NCBI RefSeq assembly: GCF_051401765.1
Contig: NW_027480535.1
Span: forward strand, 1,426,001 to 1,490,000
Direction: 5' to 3'
DNA: 64,000 nucleotides
Source: Calliopsis andreniformis
Taxonomy: Eukaryota; Arthropoda; Insecta; Hymenoptera; Andrenidae
Part shown: positions 12,887 through 25,500 of the stretch, in pieces
Layout: the number at the start of each line of letters is the position of its first letter
Position numbering within the stretch: the stretch's first letter is position 1
Notes under the pieces: model-generated
The model's input: the letters and a program-made list of their open reading frames with translations, nothing else
Databases searched by the model: none
What the model was told of the DNA's origin: nothing
Program-made: the position numbers and the translations under genes

Positions 12887-15341
12887 TGAAGATTGATGAT
12901 TGAGTATTGAGGATTGCAGATTGAGGATTGAGGTTTGAGGACTGAGGATTGAGGATTGAGGATTGAGGATTGAGGATTGAGGATTGAGTATTGAGGATTG
13001 AGAATTGAGGATTGAGGGTTGAAGATTGTGTATTCAGGATTGAAGATTGAGGATTGAGGATTGAGGATTGAGGATTGAAGATGAGGGCTGAGGGTTGAGG
13101 ATTGAGGTTTGAGGACTGAGGATTGAGGATTGAGGATTGAGAATTGAGGATTGAGGATTGAGGATTGAAGATTGAGGATTGGATATTGAGGATTGAAGAA
13201 TGAGGATAGAGGATTGAGGACTGAGGATTGAGGATTGAAGATTGAGGATTGAGGATTGAGGATTGAGGATTGAGTATTGATGATTGAGTATTGAGGGTCG
13301 AGGATTGAAGATTGAGGACTGGGGACTGAGTATTGAGGGTTGAGTGATGAGAATTGGTGTTTGTGGATAGAGATTTAAAGATTGCAGATTGAGTATTGAG
13401 TATCGAAAACTGTGAATTGATGATATTCTATTGAGGATTGAGAATTTACAACTGATTGTTGAGGACTGAGGTCTGAAGATTGAGGATTCAGGATTGAGGA
13501 TCCAGGATTGAAGTTTGAGGACTGAGGATTGTGGATTGAGGATTGAGGATTGAGGATTGAGGATTGAGGATTGAGGATTGGGTATTGAGGATTGAAGACT
13601 GAGGATTGAGGATTGAGGATTGAGGATTGAGGATTGAAGATTGAGGATTGTGGATTGAGGATTGAGGATTGAAGATTGAGTATTGAGGATTGAAGGTTGA
13701 GGATTGAGGATTGAGGATTGATGATTGAGTATTGAGGATTGAAGATTGAGGATTGAGGATTGAGGATTGAGAACTGAGGATTGGTGATTGAGGATTGATG
13801 ATTGAGTATTGAGGACTGAAGATTGAGGGTTGAGGATTGAGGATTGAGGATTGAGGATTGAGTATTGAGGATTGAGAATTGAGGACTGAGGATTGAGGGT
13901 TGAAGATTGTGTATTCAGGATTGAAGATTGAGGATTGAGGATTGAGGATTGTGGATTGACGATGAGGGCTGAGGGTTGAGGATTGAGGTTTGAGGACTGA
14001 GGACTGAGGATTGAGGATTCAGAATTGAGGATTGAGGATTGAGGATTGAAGATTGAGGATTGGGTATTGAGGATTGAAGAAAGAGGATTGAGGATTGAGG
14101 ACTGAGGATTGAGGATTGAAGATTGAGTATTGAGGATTGAGGATGGAGGATTGAAGATTGAGTATTGAGGATTGAAGGTAGGGGATTGAGGATTGAGGAT
14201 TGAGGATTGAGGATTGAAGATTGAGGACTGGGGACTGAGTGTTGAGGGCTGAGTGATGAGAATTGATGTTTGTGGATGGAGATTTAAAGATTGCAGATTG
14301 AGTATTGAGTATTGAAAACTGTGAATTGAGGATATTCTATTGAGGATTCAGGATTGACAACTGATTGTTGAGGACTCAGGGCTGAAGATTGAGGATTGAG
14401 GATTGAGGATTGAGGATTGACGGTGAGGGCTGATGGTTGAGGATTGAGGTTTGAGGACTGAGGACTGAGGATTGAGGATTGAGAGTCGAGGATTGAGGAT
14501 TGAGGATTGAAGATTGAGGATTGGGTATTGAGGATTGTAGAATGAGGATTGAGGATTGAGGAGTGAGGATTGAGGATTGAAGATTGAGGATTGAGGATTG
14601 AGGATTGATGATTGAAAATTGAGTATTGAGGATTGAAGGTAGGGGATTGAGGATTGAGGATTGAGGATTGAGGATTGAAGATTGAGGACTGGGGGCTGAG
14701 TATTGAGGGTTGAGTGATGAGAATTGGTGTTTGTGGATAGAGATTTAAAGATTGCAGATTGAGTATTGAGTATTGAAAACTGTGAATTGATGATATTCTA
14801 TTGAGGATTGAGAATTTACAACTGATTGTTGAGGACTGAGGTCTGAAGATTGAGGATTCACGATTGAGGATCCAGGATTGAGGTTTGAGGACTGAGGATT
14901 GAGGATTGAGGATTGAGGATTGAGGAGTGAGGATTGAGGATTGAGGATTGGGGATTGAAGACTGAGGAGTGGGTATTGCGTATTGAACATTGAGGATTGA
15001 GGATTGAGGATTGAGGATTGAGGATTGAGGACTGAAGATTGAATATTGATGATTGAAGATTGAGTATTGAGGATTGAGGGTTGTGGATTGAGGACGGGGA
15101 CTGAGGGTTGAGTATTGATGTCTGAGGTCTGAGGATTGAGGATTGAGGATTGAGGATTGAAGATTGAGGATTGAGGATTGAGGATTGAGGATAGAGTGTT
15201 GAGGATTGAGAATTGAGGATTGAGGGTTGAAGATTGTGTATTCAGGATTGAAGATTGAGGTTGAGGATTGAGGATTGAGGATTGACGATGAGGGCTGAGG
15301 GTTGAGGATTGAGGTTTGAGGACTGAGGACTGAGGATTGAG
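12887..15341. repeat. Duplicated block P, second copy (offset 12,206)
   Basis: This is the second copy of 681-3135, with the same anchor order and spacing (909 then 461 bp). Small differences seen by eye include GGTACGGG near 2433 against GGTAGGGG near 14,639. At its right end it passes into the tandem 3,352-bp repeat. Confidence 0.8.
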
Positions 15342-18300
15342 GATTCAGAATTGAGGATTGAGAATTGAGGATTGAAGATTGAGGATTGGGTATTGAGGAT
15401 TGAAGAATGAGGATTGAGGATTGAGGACTGAGGATTGAGGATTGAAGATTGAGGACTGAGGATTGAGGATTGAGGATTGAGGATTGAGGATTGAGGATTG
15501 AGGATTGAAGATTGAGTATTGAGGTTTGAAGATTGAGGATTTTGGATTGAGAATTGAGGATTGAGTATTGAACATTGAGGATTGGGGATTGAGGATTGAC
15601 GATTGAGGATTCAGTATTGAGGATTGAGAATTGAGGATTGAGGATTGAAGGTTGAGTATTGAGGATTGAATGTTGAGGATTGAGGATTGAGGATTGAGGA
15701 TTGACTATGAGGGCTGAGGGTTGAGGATTGAGGATTGAGGATTGAGTATTGAAGATTGAGTATTGAGGATTGAATGTAGGTGATTGAGGGTTTAGGACTG
15801 AGGATTGAGGATTGAAGATTGAGGACTGGGGACTGAGTATTGAGGGTTGAGTGATGAGAATTGGTGTTTGTGAATAGAGATTTAAAGATTGCAGATTGAG
15901 TATTGAGTATTGAAAACTGTGAATTGATGATACTCTATTGAGGATTGAGAATTTACAACTGATTGTTGAGGACTTAGGTCTGAAGATTGAGGATTCAGGA
16001 TTGAGGATCCAGGATTGAGGTTTGAGGACTGAGGATTGAGGATTGAGGATTGAGGATTGAGGATTGAGGATTGAGGATGGAGGATTGGGGATTGAAGATT
16101 GAGGATTGGGTATTGCGTATTGAACATTGAGGATTGAGGATTGAGGATTGAGGATTGAGGATTGGGTATTGAGGACTGAAGACTGAGGATTGAGGATTGA
16201 GGATTGAGGATTGAGGATTGAAGATTGAGGATTGAGGATTGAGGATTGATGATTGAAGATTGAGTATTGAGGATTGAAGATTGAGGATTGAGGATTGAGG
16301 ATTGAGGATTGAGTATTGAGGATTGAGAATTGAGGATTGAGGGTTGAAGATTGTGTATTCAGGATTGAAGATTGAGGATTGAGGATCGAGGATTGAGGAT
16401 TGACGATGAGGGCTGAGGGTTGAGGATTGAGGTTTGAGGACTGAGGACTGAGGATTGAGGATTGAGAATTGAGGATTGAGGATTGCGGATTGAAGATTGA
16501 GGATTGGGTATTGAGGATTGAAGAATGAGGATTGAGGATTGAGGACTGAGGATTGAGGATTGAAGATTGAGGATTGAGGATTGAGGATTGAGGATTGAGG
16601 ATTGAGTATTGAAGATTGAGTATTGAGGATTGAGGATTGAAGATTGGGGACTGGGGACTGAGTATTGAGGGTTGAGTGATGAGAATTGGTGTTTGTGGAT
16701 AGAGATTTAAAGATTGCAGATTGAGTATTGAGTATTGAAAACTGTGAATTGATGATATTCTATTGAGGATTGAGAATTTACAACTGATTGTTGAGGACTG
16801 AGGTCTGAAGATTGAGGATTGAGGATTGAGGATTGAGGATTGAGGATTGAGGATTGAAGATTGAGGATTGGGTATTGCTGACTGAACATTGAGGATTGAG
16901 GATTGAGTATTGAGGATTGAGGACTGAAGATTGAATATTGATGATTGAAGATTAAGGATTGAGGATTGAGGGCTGTGGATTGAGGACGAGGACTGAGGGT
17001 TCAGTATTGATGTCTGAGGTCTGAGGATTGAGGATTGAGGATTGAGGATTGAAGATTGAGTATTGAGGATTGAAGATTGAGGATTGAGGATTGAGGATTG
17101 AGGATTGACTATGAGGGCTGAGGGTTGAGGATTGAGGTTTGAGGACTGAGGACTGAGGATTGAGGATTGAGAATTGAGGATTGAGGATTGAGGATTGAAG
17201 ATTGAGGACTGAGGATTGAGGATTGAGGATTGAGGATTGAGGTTTGAGGATTGAAGATTGAGTATTGAGGTTTGAAGATTGAGGATTTTGGATTGAGGAT
17301 TGAGGATTGAGTATTGAACATTGAGGATTGGGGATTGAGTATTGACGATTGAGGATTCAGTATTGAGGATTGAGAATTGAGGATTGAGGATTGAAGGTTG
17401 AGTATTGAGGATTGAAGATTGAGGATTGAGGATTGAGTATTGTGGATTGACTATGAGGGCTGAGGGTTGAGGATTGAGGTTTGAGGACTGAGGACTGAGG
17501 ATTGAGGATTGAGAATTGGGGATTGAGGATTGAGGATTGAAGATTGAGGATTGGGTATTGAGGATCGAAGACTGAGGATAGACGATTGAGGATTGAGGAT
17601 TGAGGATTGAAGATTGAGGATTGAGGATTGAGGATTGAGGATTGAAGATTGAGTATTGAGGATTGAAGATTGAGGATTGAGGATTGAAGATTGATGATTG
17701 AGTATTGAGGATTGAAGATTGAGGATTGAGGATTGAGGATTGAGGACTGAGGATTGAGGATTGAGGATTGAGGATTGAGTTTTGAGGATTGAGAATTGAG
17801 GATTGAGGGTTGAAGATTGTGTATACAGGATTGAAGATTGAGGATTGAGGATTGAAGATTGAGGATTGAGGATTGAGGATTGAGGATTGAGTACTGAAGA
17901 TTGAGTATTGAGGATTGAATGTAGGGGATTGAGGGTTGAGGATTGAGGATTGAGGATTGAAGATTGAGGACTGGGGACTGAGTATTGAGTGTTGAGTGAT
18001 GAGAATTGGTGTTTGTGGATAGAGATTTAAAGATTGCAGATTGAGTATTGAGTATTGAAAACTGTGAATTGATGATACTCTATTGAGCATTGAGAATTTA
18101 CAACTGATTGTTGAGGACTGAGGTCTGAAGATTGAGGATTCAGGATTGAGGATCCAGGATTGAGGTTTGAGGACTGAGGATTGAGGATTGAGGATTGAGG
18201 ATCGAGGATTGAGGATTGAGGATTGAGGATTGGGGATTGAAGATTGAGGATTGGGTATTGCGTATTGAACATTGAGGATTGAGGATTAAGGATTGAGGAT

Positions 18301-18360
18301 TGAGGATTGGGTATTGAGGATTGAAGACTGAGGATTGAGGATTGAGGATTGAGGATTGAG
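15005..18360. repeat. 3,352-bp tandem repeat, copy 1
   Basis: Anchors at 15881, 16706 and 18026 recur exactly 3,352 bp later at 19233, 20058 and 21378. In the left few hundred bases the offset is 3,359 bp: this copy has one fewer heptamer overall than its tandem partner there. The copy also matches the 4.2-7.3 kb region at offset 11,019. Confidence 0.8.
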
Positions 18361-21300
18361 GATTGAAGATTGAGGATTGAGGATTGAGGACTGAAGATTG
18401 AATATTGATGATTGAAGATTGAGTATTGAGGATTGAGGGTTGTGGATTGAGGACGGGGACTGAGGGTTGAGTATTGATGTCTGAGGTCTGAGGATTGAGG
18501 ATTGAGGATTGAGGATTGAAGATTGAGGATTGAGGATTGAGGATTGAGGATAGAGTGTTGAGGATTGAGAATTGAGGATTGAGGGTTGAAGATTGTGTAT
18601 TCAGGATTGAAGATTGAGGTTGAGGATTGAGGATTGAGGATTGACGATGAGGGCTGAGGGTTGAGGATTGAGGTTTGAGGACTGAGGACTGAGGATTGAG
18701 GATTCAGAATTGAGGATTGAGAATTGAGGATTGAAGATTGAGGATTGGGTATTGAGGATTGAAGAATGAGGATTGAGGATTGAGGACTGAGGATTGAGGA
18801 TTGAAGATTGAGGACTGAGGATTGAGGATTGAGGATTGAGGATTGAGGATTGAGGATTGAAGATTGAGTATTGAGGTTTGAAGATTGAGGATTTTGGATT
18901 GAGAATTGAGGATTGAGTATTGAACATTGAGGATTGGGGATTGAGGATTGACGATTGAGGATTCAGTATTGAGGATTGAGAATTGAGGATTGAGGATTGA
19001 AGGTTGAGTATTGAGGATTGAAGATTGAGGATTGAGGATTGAGGATTGAGGATTGACTATGAGGGCTGAGGGTTGAGGATTGAGGATTGAGGATTGAGTA
19101 TTGAAGATTGAGTATTGAGGATTGAATGTAGGTGATTGAGGGTTGAGGACTGAGGATTGAGGATTGAAGATTGAGGACTGGGGACTGAGTATTGAGGGTT
19201 GAGTGATGAGAATTGGTGTTTGTGAATAGAGATTTAAAGATTGCAGATTGAGTATTGAGTATTGAAAACTGTGAATTGATGATACTCTATTGAGGATTGA
19301 GAATTTACAACTGATTGTTGAGGACTTAGGTCTGAAGATTGAGGATTCAGGATTGAGGATCCAGGATTGAGGTTTGAGGACTGAGGATTGAGGATTGAGG
19401 ATTGAGGATTGAGGATTGAGGATTGAGGATGGAGGATTGGGGATTGAAGATTGAGGATTGGGTATTGCGTATTGAACATTGAGGATTGAGGATTGAGGAT
19501 TGAGGATTGAGGATTGGGTATTGAGGATTGAAGACTGAGGATTGAGGATTGAGGATTGAGGATTGAGGATTGAAGATTGAGGATTGAGGATTGAGGATTG
19601 ATGATTGAAGATTGAGTATTGAGGATTGAAGATTGAGGATTGAGGATTGAGGATTGAGGATTGAGTATTGAGGATTGAGAATTGAGGATTGAGGGTTGAA
19701 GATTGTGTATTCAGGATTGAAGATTGAGGATTGAGGATCGAGGATTGAGGATTGACGATGAGGGCTGAGGGTTGAGGATTGAGGTTTGAGGACTGAGGAC
19801 TGAGGATTGAGGATTGAGAATTGAGGATTGAGGATTGCGGATTGAAGATTGAGGATTGGGTATTGAGGATTGAAGAATGAGGATTGAGGATTGAGGACTG
19901 AGGATTGAGGATTGGAGATTGAGGATTGAGGATTGAGGATTGAGGATTGAGGATTGAGTATTGAAGATTGAGTATTGAGGATTGAGGATTGAAGATTGGG
20001 GACTGGGGACTGAGTATTGAGGGTTGAGTGATGAGAATTGGTGTTTGTGGATAGAGATTTAAAGATTGCAGATTGAGTATTGAGTATTGAAAACTGTGAA
20101 TTGATGATATTCTATTGAGGATTGAGAATTTACAACTGATTGTTGAGGACTGAGGTCTGAAGATTGAGGATTGAGGATTGAGGATTGAGGATTGAGGATT
20201 GAGGATTGAAGATTGAGGATTGGGTATTGCTGACTGAACATTGAGGATTGAGGATTGAGTATTGAGGATTGAGGACTGAAGATTGAATATTGATGATTGA
20301 AGATTAAGGATTGAGGATTGAGGGCTGTGGATTGAGGACGAGGACTGAGGGTTCAGTATTGATGTCTGAGGTCTGAGGATTGAGGATTGAGGATTGAGGA
20401 TTGAAGATTGAGTATTGAGGATTGAAGATTGAGGATTGAGGATTGAGGATTGAGGATTGACTATGAGGGCTGAGGGTTGAGGATTGAGGTTTGAGGACTG
20501 AGGACTGAGGATTGAGGATTGAGAATTGAGGATTGAGGATTGAGGATTGAAGATTGAGGACTGGGGATTGAGGATTGAGGATTGAGGATTGAGGTTTGAG
20601 GATTGAAGATTGAGTATTGAGGTTTGAAGATTGAGGATTTTGGATTGAGGATTGAGGATTGAGTATTGAACATTGAGGATTGGGGATTGAGTATTGACGA
20701 TTGAGGATTCAGTATTGAGGATTGAGAATTGAGGATTGAGGATTGAAGGTTGAGTATTGACGATTGAAGATTGAGGATTGAGGATTGAGTATTGTGGATT
20801 GACTATGAGGGCTGAGGGTTGAGGATTGAGGTTTGAGGACTGAGGACTGAGGATTGAGGATTGAGAATTGAGGATTGAGGATTGAGGATTGAAGATTGAG
20901 GATTGGGTATTGAGGATCGAAGACTGAGGATAGACGATTGAGGATTGAGGATTGAGGATTGAAGATTGAGGATTGAGGATTGAGGATTGAGGATTGAAGA
21001 TTGAGTATTGAGGATTGAAGATTGAGGATTGAGGATTGAAGATTGATGATTGAGTATTGAGGATTGAAGATTGAGGATTGAGGATTGAGGATTGAGGACT
21101 GAGGATTGAGGATTGAGGATTGAGGATTGAGTTTTGAGGATTGAGAATTGAGGATTGAGGGTTGAAGATTGTGTATACAGGATTGAAGATTGAGGATTGA
21201 GGATTGAAGATTGAGGATTGAGGATTGAGGATTGAGGATTGAGTATTGAAGATTGAGTATTGAGGATTGAATGTAGGGGATTGAGGGTTGAGGATTGAGG

Positions 21301-22211
21301 ATTGAGGATTGAAGATTGAGGACTGGGGACTGAGTATTGAGTGTTGAGTGATGAGAATTGGTGTTTGTGGATAGAGATTCAAAGATTGCAGATTGAGTAT
21401 TGAGTATTGAAAACTGTGAATTGATGATACTCTATTGAGCATTGAGAATTTACAACTGATTGTTGAGGACTGAGGTCTGAAGATTGAGGATTCAGGATTG
21501 AGGATCCAGGATTGAGGTTTGAGGACTGAGGATTGAGGATTGAGGATTGAGGATCGAGGATTGAGGATTGAGGATTGAGGATTGGGGATTGAAGATTGAG
21601 GATTGGGTATTGCGTATTGAACATTGAGGATTGAGGATTAAGGATTGAGGATTGAGGATTGGGTATTGAGGATTGAAGACTGAGGATTGAGGATTGAGGA
21701 TTGAGGATTGAGGAATGAAGATTGAGGATTGAGGATTGAGGATTGAGGATTGAGGATTGAAGATTGAGTATTGAGGATTGAAGATTGAGGATTGAGGATT
21801 GAGGATTGAGGATTGAGTATTGAGGATTGAGAATTGAGGATTGAGGGTTGAAGATTGTGTATTCAGGATTGAAGATTGAGGATTGAGGATTGAGGATTGA
21901 GGATTGACGATGAGGGCTGAGGGTTGAGGATTGAGGTTTGAGGACTGAGGATTGAGGATTGAGGATTGAGAATTGAGGATTGAGGATTGAGGATTGAAGA
22001 TTGAGGATTGGATATTGAGGATTGAAGAATGAGGATAGAGGATTGAGGACTGAGGATTGAGGATTGAAGATTGAGGATTGAGGATTGAAGATTGAGGATT
22101 GAGTATTGAAGATTGAGTATTGAGGGTTGAGGATTGAAGATTGAGGACTGGGGACTGAGTATTGAGGGTTGAGTGATGAGAATTGGTGTTTGTGGATAGA
22201 GATTTAAAGAT
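17451..22211. repeat. Duplicated block Q, second copy (offset 14,371)
   Basis: This is the second copy of 3080-7840, with all five anchors at the same spacing. The minus-strand translation across 18704-21442 has the same length (912 codons) as across 4333-7071 and differs at only a few residues, so the copies are very similar. The anchor at 21378 has lost the TTTAAA palindrome (TTCAAA). Past 22203 the sequence follows the 9294 neighbourhood instead, marked by CTATTGATGATTG. Confidence 0.85.
18361..21715. repeat. 3,352-bp tandem repeat, copy 2
   Basis: This copy directly follows copy 1, with the junction near 18,360, where GAGGACT-GAAGATT leads to the rare GAATATTGATG. Beyond ~21,715 a GAGGAATGAAG unit marks departure from the 3,352-bp pattern; the same unit is found near 7340, in keeping with offset 14,371. 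Confidence 0.75.
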
Positions 22212-22583
22212 TGCAGATTGAGTATTGAGTATTGAAAGCTGTGAATTGATGATATTCTATTGATGATTGAGAATTTACAACTGATTGTTGAGGACTGAGG
22301 TCTGAAGATTGAGGATTCAGGATTGAGGATCCAGGATTGAAGTTTGAGGACTGAGGATTGTGGATTGAGGATTGAGGATTGAGGATTGAGGATTGAGGAT
22401 TGAGGATTGAGGATTGGGTATTGAGGATTGAAGACTGAGGATTGAGGATTGAGGATTGAGGATTGAGGATTGAAGATTGAGGATTGTGGATTGAGGATTG
22501 AGGATTGAAGATTGAGTATTGAGGATTGAAGGTTGAGGATTGAGGATTGAGGATTGATGATTGAGTATTGAGGATTGTGGATT

Positions 22584-25500
22584 GACGATGAGGGCTGAGG
22601 GTTGAGGATTGAGGTTTGAGGACTGAGGACTGAGGACTGAGGATTGAGGATTCAGAATTGAGGATTGAGGATTGAGGATTGAAGATTGAGGATTGGGTAT
22701 TGAGGATTGAAGAATGAGGATTGAGGATTGAGGACTGAGGATTGAGGATTGAAGATTGAGGATTGAGGATTGAGGATTGAGGATTGAGGATTGAAGATTG
22801 AGTATTGAGGATTGAAGGTAGGGGATTGAGGATTGAGGATTGAGGATTGAGGATTGAAGATTGAGGCCTGGGGACTGAGTATTGAGGGCTGAGTGATGAG
22901 AATTGATGTTTGTGGATAGAGATTTAAAGATTGCAGATTGAGTATTGAGTATTGAAAACTGTGAATTGATGATATTCTATTGAGGATTGAGAATTTACAA
23001 CTGATTGTTGAGGACTGAGGACTGAAGATTGAGGATTCAGGATTGAGGATCCAGGATTGAGGTTTGAGGAGTTAGGATTGTGGATTGAGGATTGAGGATT
23101 GAGGATTGAGGATTGAGGATTGAGGATTGGGTATTGAGGATTGAAGACTGAGGATTGAGGATTGAGGATTGAGGATTGAGGATTGAAGATTGAAGATTGT
23201 GGATTGAGGATTGAGGATTGAAGATTGAGTATTGAGGATTGAAGGTTGAGGATTGAGGATTGAGGATTGATGATTGAGTATTGAGGATTGAAGATTGAGG
23301 ATTGAGGATTGAGGATTGAGCACTGAGGATTGGTGATTGAGGATTGATGATTGAGTATTGAGGACTGAAGATTGAGGATTGAGGATTGAGGATTGAGGAT
23401 TGAGGATTGAGTATTGAGGATTGAGAATTGAGGATTGAGGATTGAGGGTTGAAGGTTGTGCATTCAGGATTGAAGATTGAGGATTGAGGATTGAGGATTG
23501 TGGATTGACGATGAGGGCTGAGGGTTGAGGATTGAGGTTTGCGGACTGAGGACTGAGGATTGAGGATTCAGAATTGAGGATTGAGGATTGAGGATTGAAG
23601 ATTGAGGATTGGGTATTGAGGATTGAAGAATGAGGATTGAGGATTGAGGACTGAGGATTGAGGATTGAAGATTGAGGATTGAGGATTGAGGATTGAGGAT
23701 TGAAGATTGAGTATTGAGGATTGTAGGTAGGGGATTGAGGATTGAGGATTGAGGATTGAGGATTGAAGATTGAGGACTGGGGACTGAGTATTGAGGGCTG
23801 AGTGATGAGAATTAATGTTTGTGGATAGAGATTTAAAGATTGCAGATTGAGTATTGAGTATTGAAAACTGTGAATTGATGATATTCTATTAAGGATTGAG
23901 AATTTACAACTGATTGTTGAGGACTGAGGTCTGAAGATTGAGGATTCAGGATTGAGGATCCAGGATTGAGGTTTGAGGAGTGGGGAGTGAGGATTGAGGA
24001 TTGAAGATTGAGGTTTGAGGGTCGAGGATTGAGGGTTGAGGACTGATGATTGAGGATTGAGGATTGAGCATTGACGATTGAAGATTGAAGACTGTGGAAT
24101 GAGGATTGAAAATTGACGATTGAGGATTGTGGATTGAGGATTGAGGATTGAACATTGAGGACTGAGTGTTGAGGGTTGAGTGATGAGAATTGATGTTTGT
24201 GGATAGAGGCTTGAAGGTTGCAGATTGTGTATTGAGTATCGAAAACTGTGAATTGAGGATATTCTATTGAGGATTCAGGATTGACAACTGATTGTTGAGG
24301 ACTCAGGGCTGAAGATTGAGGATTGAGGATTGAGGACTGAGGATTGACGGTGAGGGCTGATGGTTTAGGATTGAGGTTTGAGGACTGAGGACTGAGGATT
24401 GAGGATTGAGAATCGAGGATTGAGGATTGAGGATTGAAGATTGAGGATTGGGTATTGAGGATTGAAGAATGAGGATTGAGGATTGATGAGTGAGGATTGA
24501 GGATTGAAGATTGAGGATTGAGGATTGAGGATTGATGATTGAAGATTGAGTATTGAGGATTGAAGGTAGGGGATTGAGGATTGAGGATTGAGGATTGAGG
24601 ATTGAAGATTGAGGACTGGGGACTGAGTATTGAGGGTTGAGTGATGAGAATTGGTGTTTGTGGATAGAGATTTAAAGATTGCAGATTGAGTATTGAGTAT
24701 TGAAAACTGTGAATTGATGATATTCTATTGAGGATTGAGAATTTACAACTGATTGTTGAGGACTGAGGTCTGAAGATTGAGGATTCACGATTGAGGATCC
24801 AGGATTGAGGTTTGAGGACTGAGGATTGAGGATTGAGGATTGAGGATTGAGGAGTGAGGATTGAGGATTGAGGATTGGGGATTGAAGATTGAGGATTGGG
24901 TATTGCGTATTGAACATTGAGGATTGAGGATTGAGGATTGAGGATTGAGGATTGAGGACTGAAGAATGAATATTGATGATTGAAGATTGAGTATTGAGGA
25001 TTGAGGGTTGTGGATTGAGGACGGGGACTGAGGGTTGAGTATTGATGTCTGAGGTCTGAGGATTGAGGATTGAGGATTGAGGATTGAAGATTGAGGATTG
25101 AGGATTGAGGATTGAGGATTGAGTGTTGAGGATTGAGAATTGAGGATTGAGGGTTGAAGACTGTGTATTCAGGATTGAAGATTGAGGTTGAAGATTGATT
25201 ATTGAGGATTGAAGATTGAAGATTGAGGATTGAGGAATGAGGATTGAGGATGAGGGCTGAGGGTTGAGGATTGAGGTTTGAGGATTGAGGACTGAGGATT
25301 GAGGATTGAGGATTGATGATTGAGTATTGAGGATTAAAGATTGAGGATTGAGGATTGAGGATTGAGGATTGAGGATTGAAGATTGAGGATTGGGGACTGA
25401 CTATGAGGGCTGAGGGTTGAGGATTGAGGATTGAGGATTGAGTATTGAAGATTGAGTATTGAGGATTGAATGTAGGTGATTGAGGGTTGAGGACTGAGGA

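Larger units (their letters stand above)
1..22583. repeat. Region I: mosaic of nested duplications
   Basis: This part has no single HOR period. Identical arrangements of variant heptamers recur at offsets of 14,371, 12,206, 11,019, 5,487 and 3,352 bp. Note that 14,371 = 11,019 + 3,352, as expected when a 3,352-bp tandem duplication sits inside a larger repeated block. Clear anchors (TTTAAAG start) lie at 1168, 2077, 2538, 3655, 4862, 5687, 7007, 7832, 8462, 9294, 10349, 11181, 11872, 13374, 14283, 14744, 15881, 16706, 18026, 19233, 20058, 21378 (TTCAAAG) and 22203, with a decayed one near 12250. All are subtype 1; the subtype-2 anchor of later regions is absent here. Confidence 0.85.

Noticed and set aside
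14284..18090. 1,268-codon minus-strand open frame (Ser/Asn/Gln/Pro-rich repeat protein)
   Set aside because: It is stop-free because of the CCTCAAT cycle. The other two minus frames give the same residue cycle, and the frame crosses anchors and six-base units with no sign of coding constraint. No ribosome-binding site, promoter or domain is visible.
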